Below are positions 1 through 8,275 of a stretch of DNA of 17,500 nucleotides, one piece after another (the stretch's first letter is position 1; each line of letters starts with the position of its first letter). The stretch comes from Botryococcus braunii (taxonomy: Eukaryota; Chlorophyta; Trebouxiophyceae), in the NCBI GenBank assembly GCA_002005505.1, contig KV908373.1, positions 629,975 through 647,474 of the forward strand, in the 5' to 3' direction. The translations under genes were made by a program, and so were the position numbers. The notes below the pieces were generated by a model that saw only the letters and a list, made by a program, of their open reading frames with translations, had not been told where the DNA came from and did not search any database.

Positions 1-220
<220 letters not shown>

Positions 221-368
221 CCGCTCCAAAATCTGGGATGTGCGGTCTACGTTGCAAATCAGGGAGATGATGGAATACCCACGGTGGACGGATACAGTGG
301 CCACGTGAGAGAGGCTCCGTTTCAGTCCCTCCAACTCCTCATCTATGAGGTCCCGGTCCCAGAACTTG
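221..368 (-). CDS. AK: AK exon 10: second ACT domain, last exon in window
   Basis: Acceptor GGTTGCAG, then [36 protein letters not shown] and [13 protein letters not shown], the beginning of ACT2. Plant enzymes read SIISLIGNV here; this copy has Cys for that Gly. The exon ends in phase 0 at CGG before donor GTGCGC at 220. The expected continuation (VNVQMISQGASKVNISLIVN-like in relatives) is not in 1-220, so at least one exon lies outside. Confidence 0.92.
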
Positions 369-1572
369 CTGCAACCAACCCACATTCCTTGACACCTCGG
401 GCAACACACACCACTCCCAAAACCGTCCTTTGCACCCTTCGACCACAGACGATTAACCATCTCCAAATGCTATGCACCCCTCAACCACAGACGAGTAACC
501 ACCCACACATGCTGTACACCCTGTGACAACATACGATCAGCCAGCCACACATGCTGTACATCCTGTGACCACATGCCATTAAGCCACTCCACAGGCTGTA
601 CACCCTGTGACCACATAGCCATTAGCTGCCCTCACATGCTGTACATCTTGTGACCAGATGCCATTAGCCACCCCCACATGCTGTGCAACCTTAAGGGCTT
701 CGACCACACTTGAATACGACTCCCCAATACTGCAGACCATTCCACCACAAAATCCCCCGCCCCCCGCCCAAAAAAAACCTGGTGCACCATTCGACCAAAG
801 ACCAAACCCCCACACACACACACGCACGCGAGTGTACAGTGGTGCACGTGTCATGCACGTATGTCTGCTGAACGCTCAGAATGAACCAATTGCAAGCAGG
901 CAGCATAGTGCCCCAACCCCTCGTGTGCAGGCGCACGCCCGCGCAGGTGGGTGCGTGGCAAGCGCGGTGCTTGTGCATAAGGCAAGGTCACCTGGTAAGC
1001 GGGGGACCCAAAGCAAAGGCGACGCCTTTTTGTCGAGAGTGAGGTGGATGGATCCCATGCCCCCTGCTGTGTGTGCATAAAGACAACACATCCCAAAGAA
1101 GCAGAGGCACGCACACCTGGGTTCAAGAGTGAGGTGGATGGATGGGATGCCCCCTGCTGCGTGTTCACAAAGACACCCCAAACCAAAGAAGCAAAGGCGC
1201 AGAGACACACACCTGGGGTCGAGAGTGAGGGAGAGCGAAATCTCAGAGGTGGCGACGACGTCCACGCTGACCTGGTTGGTGCGGAAGATGTCGAAAACAG
1301 TGGCCAGGAAGCCGAACTGGCCCAGCATCCGGGAGGACACTATGTCCATCAGCGTGACTCCCCTCTTCAACACAATGCTGGTCATCAGTACCTCCCTCAT
1401 GTCCCTCTGCCTGGAGATCAGCGTTCCCTCCGCATCCCTGCGCCCCTCCCAGGACCAGCCCCAATCCCCCCTCTCACCTCCGTCACACCTGTTCCCTCCC
1501 CCACCCTCTCTTTGTGTGTATGGTGTGAGAGCGTGTGTGCACGTGCACGCCCACGGGGGTGTGTGTGTGTGT

Positions 1573-1621
<49 letters not shown>

Positions 1622-2802
1622 CGCGCGCGCGCGTGTGTGTGCATGTGGCTCAGAGACAGCAGGGGAGGGGGGGAGGGGGGGAGAGAGAGAGAGCGAGAGA
1701 GAGAGAGGGGGGGGAGGTAGGGAGGGAGGGACGAAGGAAGGGAGGGAGGGAGAGGGAGAGGGAGAAGGGGGGGGGGGGCAAAGAGGTTGAAAAAATGGTT
1801 CCTCCAAGAGAGTTATTATGTGTGAATGCCTGGGGGATTTGAGGGCCTGCAAACAAAATGTCCACGGTTCAAGCCCCAGAGGTGCAGGAGCCCTGCCTGT
1901 TGTAAGAGTTTTTCACCCGGACAGCCAGCTTATTGGCTTGCAGGGCAGGCTGCATAGCTAGGGGGTGCAGCACTGTCGCACCAAAGTATGCAAGCTCTGT
2001 GGCCTCATCAAAGGTCAGCTTGGGGATCGGACGTGCCTCCTCCACAATTCGGGGATCTGTTGTTAATACACCTGGCCAGTCCACATCCAAGTTAACCTCG
2101 CACGCACAGAGAGAGTGCGGGGGGGGGGAGGGAGGGAGGGGGGAGGGAGGGAGGGAGGGAGGGAGAGAGAGAGGGGGGGGGAGACACAGAGAGAGAGAGA
2201 AAGAGTGAGAGAGAGGGGGGGGGAGGGAGAGAGAGATGACGAACCACCCAATGACGAAGAATAATGAAGTCAACCCCAGCCCATGCAAGACGGCATGATG
2301 ACTCGAGAATCTATCCATGATACATCCATCCATGATTGTACGTTTGGCACAAAGATGAAGACGGATGAAGTCAACCCCAGCCCATGCTAGAAGGCATGAT
2401 GACTCGAGAATCCATCCATGATCCATCCATCCGTCATCCCACAATGGTGAGGAAGGTTGAAATCATCCCTTGCCAAAAAGGCATGACGAGGCATAACGAG
2501 CACAGAATTTGGAGGAACACAACGAATCGTAGACCTCCAGGATGTTCATGGAAAGTTGGAGGGGCTTCCTTCCAACTGCACGATGTCACATCCGAACAGT
2601 GCTCGAACTTTTGGGAGATGATTCAATATACCTGTCTGGGATCCGAATACGCGGGGGACGGCAATGTTTGGGATTCGAAAACGGGGGTAGTTGGACACGT
2701 GGGATGGCGAAGCTCGAAGGGAGGACCACATTTGGGACTCGATTTTTCTCCCTTCCTTGAGAGGGGATAAGAGAGAGAGAGAGGGAGAGGGAGGGAGAGA
2801 GA

Positions 2803-2876
<74 letters not shown>

Positions 2877-2900
2877 ATGAGTATGTGTGTGTGTGTGCGT

Positions 2901-2980
<80 letters not shown>

Positions 2981-3062
2981 CGGGTTCTCGAGACTTGTAG
3001 AGAGAACCCCAGCACTACAGCAGACAAGCACACCGGCCACCTCACTCGACCCCACCCCACCC

Positions 3063-3153
<91 letters not shown>

Positions 3154-3512
3154 CACCACGCGCGCGCGCACACACACACACACACACCATGCGCACACAC
3201 TATGCGCACGCGCGCGCACACACACACCAACAAGAGGTATAGAGAGCTCTACATGGAAACAGAGGGCTGGGAAAGCAGGAAGAGTGACATAAAAGTGGAG
3301 TCAGACACGGGGAAATGTCCAGCATACCGTCCACGTCCTTCCAGACTTGAACTTCAGGCACGCCAAGCGCAGCGCCCAATACGGTGGCTGTCAGATCACT
3401 TCCTCCTCTTCCCAGAGTTGTTATCGCTCCTTGTTGCCCAACACCAAAGGTCAGCACCTCAGAACACAAGCCAAGCCAAGTCGAGCCGCCTGCGTGCGTG
3501 CATGTTGCGCGC

Positions 3513-3571
<59 letters not shown>

Positions 3572-3590
3572 CGCGCGGGGTTGCATGGGC

Positions 3591-3637
<47 letters not shown>

Positions 3638-5902
3638 CGCGCTTGCATGGGCTTGTGTGTGTGCACATTCTCTTGAACTCCAGCAGGACAAAGGGGAGGG
3701 GGGACGCACCGGTAGTTCTGCCGCGCCCCAAGAACCCCGTTACCACCGGAATGAAAGGCGCCTCCCCGGAGTGCTGAGGGGAGTCGGGGCTGATGGCAGC
3801 TTGCAGACCAGCACACGATTCCGCAAGCAGCACTTCAGCATTCGTGAAATCATCTGTCGTCGTCATCCCGCAGTCGAAGGCGTCGAACTGCCTTGCCCGG
3901 ATGCCCTGTCACACATGCCCCTCTTTAGCCTCTCCGCCTTTGCGCATCCCTGTCTGTGTGTTGCTTGTCGGGGCTACTGCAGAGCAGGGGATGGTTGTCT
4001 ACGTTGTTGCTGACGTCGTAGCACAACAAACTGTTCTTCATTCTGTTTGTGTGCTGCGTGTTGCTGCTGCAGAGCACGGGTAGGTTTCTGTGCTGGTGCT
4101 GACGCCGAGCAAAAACTCGCTTGTTCTTCATTCCCATTGTGTGTTGCTTGCTCTCGCTGCTGCACAGCAGGGGTAGTTTCCTATGTTGGTGCTGACGTCG
4201 TACCAAAACTCATGTGTTCCTCGTTCTGTCAATAAGCTTCCTCTGTCCAGTATCCCCTTGTCCGTGTTGCCCTTCCGGCTTTAGCCCCGGAGTTCAACCG
4301 GGGCGTCCGAGATTTAAGTTGGGGGGTGGGACCGATCAGAAAGGAGCATCCCACATGGAAATGATCTCAATAGCTCCCACCCACCCTCCCGAGCCGGGGA
4401 CCCTAGCTTGGAGTTTCCATGGGTACCAGGCCCCGATGCATGGTTGACTGTCTTGAGGGTCAAGATAATGAAGGGGGCAAGGACACCTGTGCTTGCAGGT
4501 ATGCGGTGAAGATGCGTGTTGACAGCCGTTCTCCAAAAGACACCAGGCTGTCCTTCCCTCGCTTTGTCAGCTCCTGCATCGGCACTGCAGCTGTGGTCAT
4601 GTGCGGCTCACTTCAACATCTTATGACCAATCCCAACATGCAAAACAATGCGTGCATTTCGCATGTCTTCGGTACAAATACAGATACGAAGGCAAACACA
4701 CTATGACTGCACGAAGGCACAATGAATCTACAATGAAAATGTGTATGACAAGAAGCACGTCAACACCGCTGCCCATGATGGCAACGTGGAGGAAGCATAA
4801 TTAAGATCTTCAGAGGGAAGGAAAGCCGGTAAAGGAACTTGGAAGGCGTGGTCAGGCCCCTTTGTTCAATTGATTCGACGTCTGTGAGTATGGTCACATC
4901 TGCTGTCTGTTGTTGGGCAACAATATGGGAAGTGGCGGGGGGAATATCTGCACAAATTGTTTGGTTTGTTCGGTTGACGAGAAAAGAGTCAGGGAGGAAA
5001 GAAAGTGAAGACATAACAAAAAAGGACGAGACAAGGCAGTGAAGCCATGACGAAAATGGGAAAAGAGAAAGGACGTAACAGCCATGACAAGGGAAAATAC
5101 CTGAGAATGACGGAAAAGCAAGCGAAGGGATGACAAAAAGGGACGAAACCAGAAAGGGGATTGAAGCCACGCTGAAGACAGTATGCATGGACTTACCTGC
5201 ATAATGGAGACGCCCACCAAGAGCTGCTGGAGCTCCGAGAGGAGACGCTCCACCTCTTCAACAGCCTCCTCAGCAATACCAAGCTCCTCTGATGCCTGCC
5301 GATGGAGCTCCTTTATGTCCCTGTCCCGCATTCTTCACTACTCATTCTCGCCCAATCCTCTCAAACCCAAAGCATACCAACTCCAGAACGCCACCAAATA
5401 TCTTACATAGATGAAGCACGCCGAGCCCTGATGCGGTGGAATACATGCCTGAATGCCCCATGCTCTTGCCACCAGCAGCTAGATGCAAAGGGCGCTATCC
5501 ATAAACAGTTTGCCTCGGAGTGCGTTCCCATCAGCACTGGGAGGCACTGGGAGGCGGTTGACCAATCAGCACACTGCACATACAGGTGATGCACTGCATG
5601 GGCAGCGTGCTGTGGACGCGCCCTCGCTGTCCGTCGAGACTCCCATCGTCTTGAACCACCCTCCCCCCCCCCCCCCAGCTCCTCTCTTTGTCTCCTCAGT
5701 CACCCCCAGCCATGCTCGGTAGGCCCGGTTGCCCCCTCCTAAGACGGAATCCTCTACACTGATGCACTTACTGAGAAATTGGGAAACACTGAGCAGGTTG
5801 AGGCCAAGGGAAGGAATGAGAGCACACAAGGACGCGGGTGAAGGGGCAGGGGGAGGGGGGGTGGAAGAGGAAGTGTCTCTAGCGGGCGCGCGCGCGCGTG
5901 CA

Positions 5903-5978
<76 letters not shown>

Positions 5979-7725
5979 CACGCATGCAGGCACGCACGCA
6001 CGCCCGCGCGCGCCCGCGCAAAGAGAAGGGGGGGGGGGACACGCGTGCGCAGGTGCCCGCACGAGAGGGGGAAGGGAGAGGGAAGGAGGGACGGAGGGAG
6101 TGGAGAGAGGGGGGGGGGGAGAATGAGGAGGGAGGATGAAAAAGATGTGTTTCATGCCAGATGAGATTGGCTCACTAAACGCCGAAGGTGGACGGAAACT
6201 TCGTTACTGGTAAAAGGAGGAGGTCGGGAGCAAATGGCAAGGAATGATACCGCAAGGGATGCAGGGCAGCAATGGAGCCCGCATGCGAGCTGAGTGCTTC
6301 CTCCCCTGCCTTGAGCAAGAGATTTGTTGTCTGCACCGAACCACCCGCCAAGTTACATTCTAAGAGCCCCGGCGGCATAAGAACTAGCACTGCCGTCAAC
6401 CCTCCTCTTCCATCCCCCCTTACTTATATGCAACATACTCTTAACTTCACTCCGGCAGACCTGACCGCCACCCCCCCCCCCCCGGGGCCGCGCGCCCACA
6501 TATGGAGCGTACATCCCACAAAGTCAAAGAACTAACAAGGGTACACTGTTATATAGACGAAACTGAAAGGATGCGCACGTCGAAAACCAAACTCGACTTT
6601 CCACAACCCAAAATTTTCCCCAGCGATCCCCCTCACATCCTCATGGGGTGAGTACCTTGCCCATTGCAGACAGCACCACACAAGGTAGCTGGTCTGGGAA
6701 CCCGCACACTATCGCAGCTACTTCCTTCATCCGCTCCGCGTTTGCGACAGAAGAGCCTCCAAATTTCATCACGACCGAAACCTGTGTCAGTTCCAGAAGG
6801 TAATGTCTCAGTGGGGCCAGATCTGCACTTGCAAGCCTCGATACGCTAAGGGCCAGCCCCTGCAGGTGTATGCATACCAGCATTGTGCACCTTAAGAGAA
6901 TGGAGGATGGATTCAGTTAAAAAGGAAGGCAGACAGAACGATGTAGGCACACAGAAAGACAAGAGAAGGGGGTGGTACCCCAAGACAGGGATACATGTTT
7001 CAGGGAGGGGAATCACAAGAAAAGCATGGCATTCCTACGACAATTGTTTGGCATGTTGTAGTATTTGGAGAGATGGTTGGCCTGTGAACATACTGAGCCA
7101 AAAGGCGGACTGCTACGCTGTCATCATAGACATATTGAATCATGGCACATTCAATATGTCTATGTCTATGGCGAATTCGCTTAAAAATTTGAATTTGAAA
7201 GTGACCCAGCAAAGGACCGGTCTTTATCCCGTGTCCCCAAACCGGTTGAAGAGTTGACGCAGGTGTCGCATGGACTTAGGGAAAGCATCCCACTGTATTA
7301 CATCCACAACCTTGCAGGAAGAGAGGGTAGCTGTAACAAGTAAGCATGACAGTTGATGAAGCTGACCAAGAGCTCCCTCCTGCACGTTTTGCCATTGGAA
7401 GCAGACACCAAGGTTGCGCATGGCAGGGCACAAACGGCGTCTTTACCTTGTCCAGATTGACACCCGGTTGGCACAGTTGAGGTAGTATACCACCAGGTGT
7501 CTCCAGTTCTGGTGTGGCCCTTACATCTGCAACACAGTGTGTTCGCAAAAGTCGTCCGCCGCCACGGGCTCGGGAATTTCCACGAGCCAGCCTTCTTTCA
7601 CAAAAGTATAGACCAGCATGATGCCCTTCAATAACTGGTACTCTAAATCTCAAAGCTGTGAGTTCAAGGTTGAACAATTTTTCATCAAAGATTTCTAACC
7701 CTTGAGGTACACAACGGCTCGTCAT
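221..7725 (-). CDS. AK: Aspartate kinase, plant-type monofunctional, 10 exons, 3' end outside window
   Basis: Aspartate kinase (EC 2.7.2.4) phosphorylates L-aspartate, the first step to lysine, threonine, methionine and isoleucine; in plants and green algae it is plastidic. Joining exons 7725-7447, 6859-6656, 6330-6251, 5332-5197, 4573-4487, 3905-3710, 3429-3328, 2071-1897, 1437-1213 and 368-221 gives 544 codons with every splice phase matching. Visible blocks: [10 protein letters not shown] with Lys near residue 125, [81 protein letters not shown], then ACT1 ([39 protein letters not shown]) and the start of ACT2 (SIISLICNV). No homoserine dehydrogenase part is seen, so it resembles the lysine-sensitive plant class rather than the bifunctional one. 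The C-terminal piece of ACT2 must be in an exon left of position 1. The intron after exon 8 needs a GC donor. Enzyme identity is secure; the first exon is less so. Confidence 0.93.
369..1212. other. AK intron 9 (844 bp): minisatellite and duplicated exon end
   Basis: The intron holds a 42-bp minisatellite at about 427-700, a short (CA)n with CGCG at 811-830, a CG-rich stretch at 925-970, and two degenerate copies of the 3' end of exon 9 plus donor at 1032-1220. No other exon is visible here. Confidence 0.8.
427..700. repeat. 42-bp minisatellite, about 6-7 copies
   Basis: The core GCTGTACACC/TCTGTGAC recurs with starts at about 427, 469, 511, 553, 595, 638 and 680, a spacing of 42 or 43 bases. 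Copies are degenerate (for example GCTATGCACC at 469, GCTGTGCAAC at 680) and contain ACCACANNCCATTA-like spacers. It lies wholly inside AK intron 9. Confidence 0.85.
1032..1230. repeat. 90-96 bp tandem duplication spanning exon 9 end and donor
   Basis: The segment GTCGAGAGTGAGG at 1032-1044 recurs as GTTCAAGAGTGAGG at 1121-1134 and as GGTCGAGAGTGAGG at 1217-1230. The parts between share GTGGATGGA, ATGCCCCCTGCTG, AAAGACA, CCAAAGAAGC and ACACCTGG. The rightmost copy contains the true exon 9 end and donor; the others carry intronic versions, one still reading LTLEPR before a GT. Confidence 0.85.
1213..1437 (-). CDS. AK: AK exon 9: first ACT domain
   Basis: Acceptor GGCGCAG, then [48 protein letters not shown] and [17 protein letters not shown]. 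This is the first ACT regulatory domain, where lysine feedback acts in plant enzymes. Donor AG/GTGTGT at 1212. The frame stays open through the intron for over 300 bases because the exon's 3' end is tandemly duplicated there. Confidence 0.95.
1438..1896. repeat. AK intron 8 (459 bp): (GT)n, (GC)n and G/A-rich arrays
   Basis: A GT array with one CT interruption (1560-1617) runs into (GC)n and back to GT (1618-1641), then comes a G/A-rich tract with runs of G (about 1663-1778). The rest is unique. On the transcript strand the intron starts GCAGGG and ends GCGCAG. Confidence 0.85.
1897..2071 (-). CDS. AK: AK exon 8: end of kinase domain, before GC donor
   Basis: Acceptor GGCCAG, then [36 protein letters not shown] and [10 protein letters not shown], the close of the kinase domain. 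After NSYN the frame reads on to a TGA at 1869-1871 without any GT that could serve as a donor. The phase and the homologous junction with exon 9 place the splice after AG at 1897, before GC at 1896-1895 (AACAG/GCAGGG). Confidence 0.92.
2072..3327. repeat. AK intron 7 (1256 bp): arrays and a direct repeat
   Basis: Contents from left: G/A-rich tract 2117-2236; a 101-bp-period direct repeat 2264-2432; unique 2433-2765; (GA)n 2771-2872; (GT)n with a (GC)n core 2883-2979; unique 2980-3061; (CT)n then (CA)n with CGCG islands 3062-3230; unique to the exon. No coding exon is needed here, since exons 7 and 8 join in phase at VWKDVDG/VLTTDP. Confidence 0.85.
2264..2432. repeat. Two-copy direct repeat, 101-bp spacing
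   Basis: ATGAAGTCAACCCCAGCCCA occurs at 2264 and 2365. Each copy continues through GGCATGATGACTCGAGAATC and TATCCATGAT/CCATCCATGAT. The copies differ at a few bases (GCAAGAC versus GCTAGAA), so this is a fairly recent tandem duplication. Confidence 0.85.
3328..3429 (-). CDS. AK: AK exon 7: [10 protein letters not shown] catalytic segment
   Basis: The acceptor AACAAG ends at 3430, completing the split Gly codon, then [18 protein letters not shown] and VQVWKDVDG follow. This is the amino acid kinase motif for phosphate binding and the metal/aspartate site. Length 102 between microsatellite-rich introns; donor GTATGC at 3327 in phase 1. Confidence 0.96.
3430..3709. repeat. AK intron 6 (280 bp): duplicated (GT)n(GC)n unit
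   Basis: Two successive blocks of (GT)n followed by (GC)n, at about 3511-3577 and 3597-3641, are each followed by TTGCATGGGCTTGTGTGTG (3581 and 3643). Most of the intron is alternating purine-pyrimidine DNA. Confidence 0.85.
3710..3905 (-). CDS. AK: AK exon 6: TTDD segment
   Basis: Acceptor TGACAG precedes [27 protein letters not shown] and, after a less conserved stretch, [14 protein letters not shown]. The exon ends one base into a Gly codon before donor GTGCGT at 3709. The motifs match plant aspartate kinase order exactly ([20 protein letters not shown], then IPIVTGFLGKG). Confidence 0.95.
3906..4486. repeat. AK intron 5 (581 bp): three-copy tandem repeat at about 3955-4235
   Basis: The marker GCTGACGTCGTA/GCTGACGCCGAG recurs at 4009, 4098 and 4191, spacing 89 and 93 bases. 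Each copy also carries GTGTTGCTTG, CTGCAGAGCA/CTGCACAGCA and TGTTCTTCATTC/TGTTCCTCGTTC. No exon is seen in the remainder (4236-4486). Confidence 0.8.
4487..4573 (-). CDS. AK: AK exon 5: SFGE segment
   Basis: This 87-base exon lies between acceptor GATGCAG and donor CAG/GTGTCC, in phase 0 at both ends. It encodes 29 residues including [18 protein letters not shown] and [11 protein letters not shown], matching the plant block ELT.RT.DYLVSFGE..STR.F.AYL. The SFGE glutamate belongs to the catalytic/substrate region of the family. Confidence 0.93.
4574..5196. other. AK intron 4 (623 bp): purine-rich degenerate repeats
   Basis: The stretch at about 4975-5165 repeats GACGAGACAAGG, CATGACGAAAATGGG, ATGACGGAAAAGC and ATGACAAAAAGGGACGA, a degenerate A/G-rich short-period repeat. 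The rest is unique with no coding signal in the kinase frame. Confidence 0.65.
5197..5332 (-). CDS. AK: AK exon 4
   Basis: It encodes [14 protein letters not shown] and a helical Glu-rich stretch ending [11 protein letters not shown], which matches the FIKELH...LGV...L..LLKGI.MM region of plant aspartate kinases. Donor CAG/GTAAGT at 5196 is consensus. Two acceptors fit the phase: one gives exon start 5332 (adds MRDR), the other, CAG at 5323-5321, gives start 5320. The coordinates use the longer form. Confidence 0.88.
5333..6250. repeat. AK intron 3 (918 bp): (GC)n(CA)n array and G-rich tract
   Basis: A C run sits at about 5662-5678. A (GC)n block at 5885-5898 leads into a pure (CA)n array at 5903-5976, then CG-rich repeats to about 6018, a G run at 6029-6038, and a G/A-rich tract at 6062-6135. 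No exon is needed between exons 3 and 4. Confidence 0.8.
6251..6330 (-). CDS. AK: AK exon 3
   Basis: After acceptor GTGCAG the exon encodes [15 protein letters not shown] and ends with the first two bases of an Arg codon before donor GTATCA at 6250. TTN-LL-AGE directly follows SAMGK in plant aspartate kinases, so the join to exon 2 is confirmed by homology. Length 80, entering in phase 0 and leaving in phase 2. Confidence 0.9.
6331..6655. other. AK intron 2 (325 bp)
   Basis: A spliceosomal intron, donor GTACTC and acceptor GTGCAG on the minus strand. It holds a C run with CCGGGGCCGCGCGCCC at about 6469-6497. I see nothing else in it. Confidence 0.75.
6656..6859 (-). CDS. AK: AK exon 2: nucleotide-binding KFGGSS segment
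   Basis: The acceptor CACCTGCAG ends at 6860; the exon enters in phase 0 and leaves in phase 0 at AAG, with donor GTACTC at 6655. It encodes 68 residues holding [19 protein letters not shown] and VVLSAMGK, the family's N-terminal signature of the amino acid kinase fold, which binds ATP and aspartate. The first 30 or so residues are unconserved leader. Confidence 0.93.
6860..7446. other. AK intron 1 (587 bp), contains perfect hairpin
   Basis: The intron is bounded by donor GTAAAG and acceptor CTGCAG on the minus strand if exon 1 is right. It is free of dinucleotide arrays, unlike most of its sister introns, and holds the inverted repeat at 7125-7164 and palindrome GCGAATTCGC at 7171-7180. Confidence 0.6.
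7125..7164. repeat. Perfect 16-bp inverted repeat with 8-base loop
   Basis: CATAGACATATTGAAT at 7125-7140 is exactly reverse-complemented by ATTCAATATGTCTATG at 7149-7164, with loop CATGGCAC. It would form a hairpin in either transcript. The flanks beyond the 16 pairs do not match. Confidence 0.9.
7447..7725 (-). CDS. AK: AK exon 1 (candidate): N-terminal/transit peptide exon
   Basis: An open frame starts with ATG at 7725 (A at -3; an in-frame TAG lies 12 bases upstream) and runs to CTGGACAAG followed by donor GTAAAG at 7446. It leaves in phase 0, which fits the next exon. The 93 residues include an Arg/Gly-rich basic stretch (residues 44-61) followed by HCVADVRA, as expected of an algal plastid targeting peptide with a V-x-A type cleavage site. 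No conserved domain is present, as is normal for this part of aspartate kinases. The true exon could begin at an internal acceptor, or the start could lie elsewhere. Confidence 0.5.
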
Positions 7726-7900
7726 ATTGACCCTGTCCTACAGCGATGGTTGCAACCAATGTTTCATACCTCCTCAATGATAAGTGTTCATGTCTGAGGC
7801 TAAACGCAATAAAGTAGGAATATTTACCGGACCCCCCGCATGGACGTCAGGGTTGTGCAGCTCGTTTGCAAGTTCGTACCTGGTTCCACTCTCCTTAGAT

Positions 7901-7910
7901 ACGTCACGTG
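7901..7910. promoter_or_regulatory. Overlapping ACGTCA and G-box (CACGTG) element
   Basis: ACGTCACGTG contains ACGTCA (7901-7906) and the palindromic G-box CACGTG (7905-7910). In plants and algae such ACGT cores are bound by bZIP and bHLH factors. Its place in the divergent spacer supports a regulatory role, but a 10-base match is weak evidence alone. Confidence 0.35.
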
Positions 7911-8245
7911 GTGATATCTACCGTGTGCTTAGTCATATGGGATCGTATCGGTGCGAACTACATGCTTGTAGCCCCGCCCAACACCTGAAATGTGAGCTAC
8001 AATTTGTTGCAGATTAGGATAATTGCAAAGGAAAAATAGTGTGTTGGGCCATTGCGATCAACTTGCTTTCAAGGTCCAGCGAAAACCTTGTTAATCCGGT
8101 TCCGTTAGCCCGGCTGCTGTTGGGCGCGTCAAAGTTTTAATTCCGCCTGATAACTTGCGGTCAGGCTCCTTGTTGAAGAAAGGAGTGGAATTTCATCTAT
8201 CTGTGGGTTGGGGTCAAAACGATACGGTTTGGGGCGTTTAAGGGG

Positions 8246-8275
8246 CTCGGAGTCCGAGGTAACGATCCTCGTTAC
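8246..8275. repeat. Two back-to-back perfect palindromes
   Basis: CTCGG-AGT-CCGAG at 8246-8258 is followed without a gap by GTAACGA-TCC-TCGTTAC at 8259-8275. Both arms are exact, each with a three-base centre. They could be dimeric protein-binding sites or small RNA hairpins in a 5' leader. Confidence 0.7.

Noticed and set aside
427..700. CRISPR-like array
   Set aside because: Copies are contiguous and degenerate with no unique spacers; it is a minisatellite in a nuclear intron.
1855..1890. tRNA-like 3' half (GGTTCAAGCCCC...)
   Set aside because: No matching acceptor stem, D arm or anticodon arm can be formed upstream, and it lies in a kinase intron at the GC donor junction.
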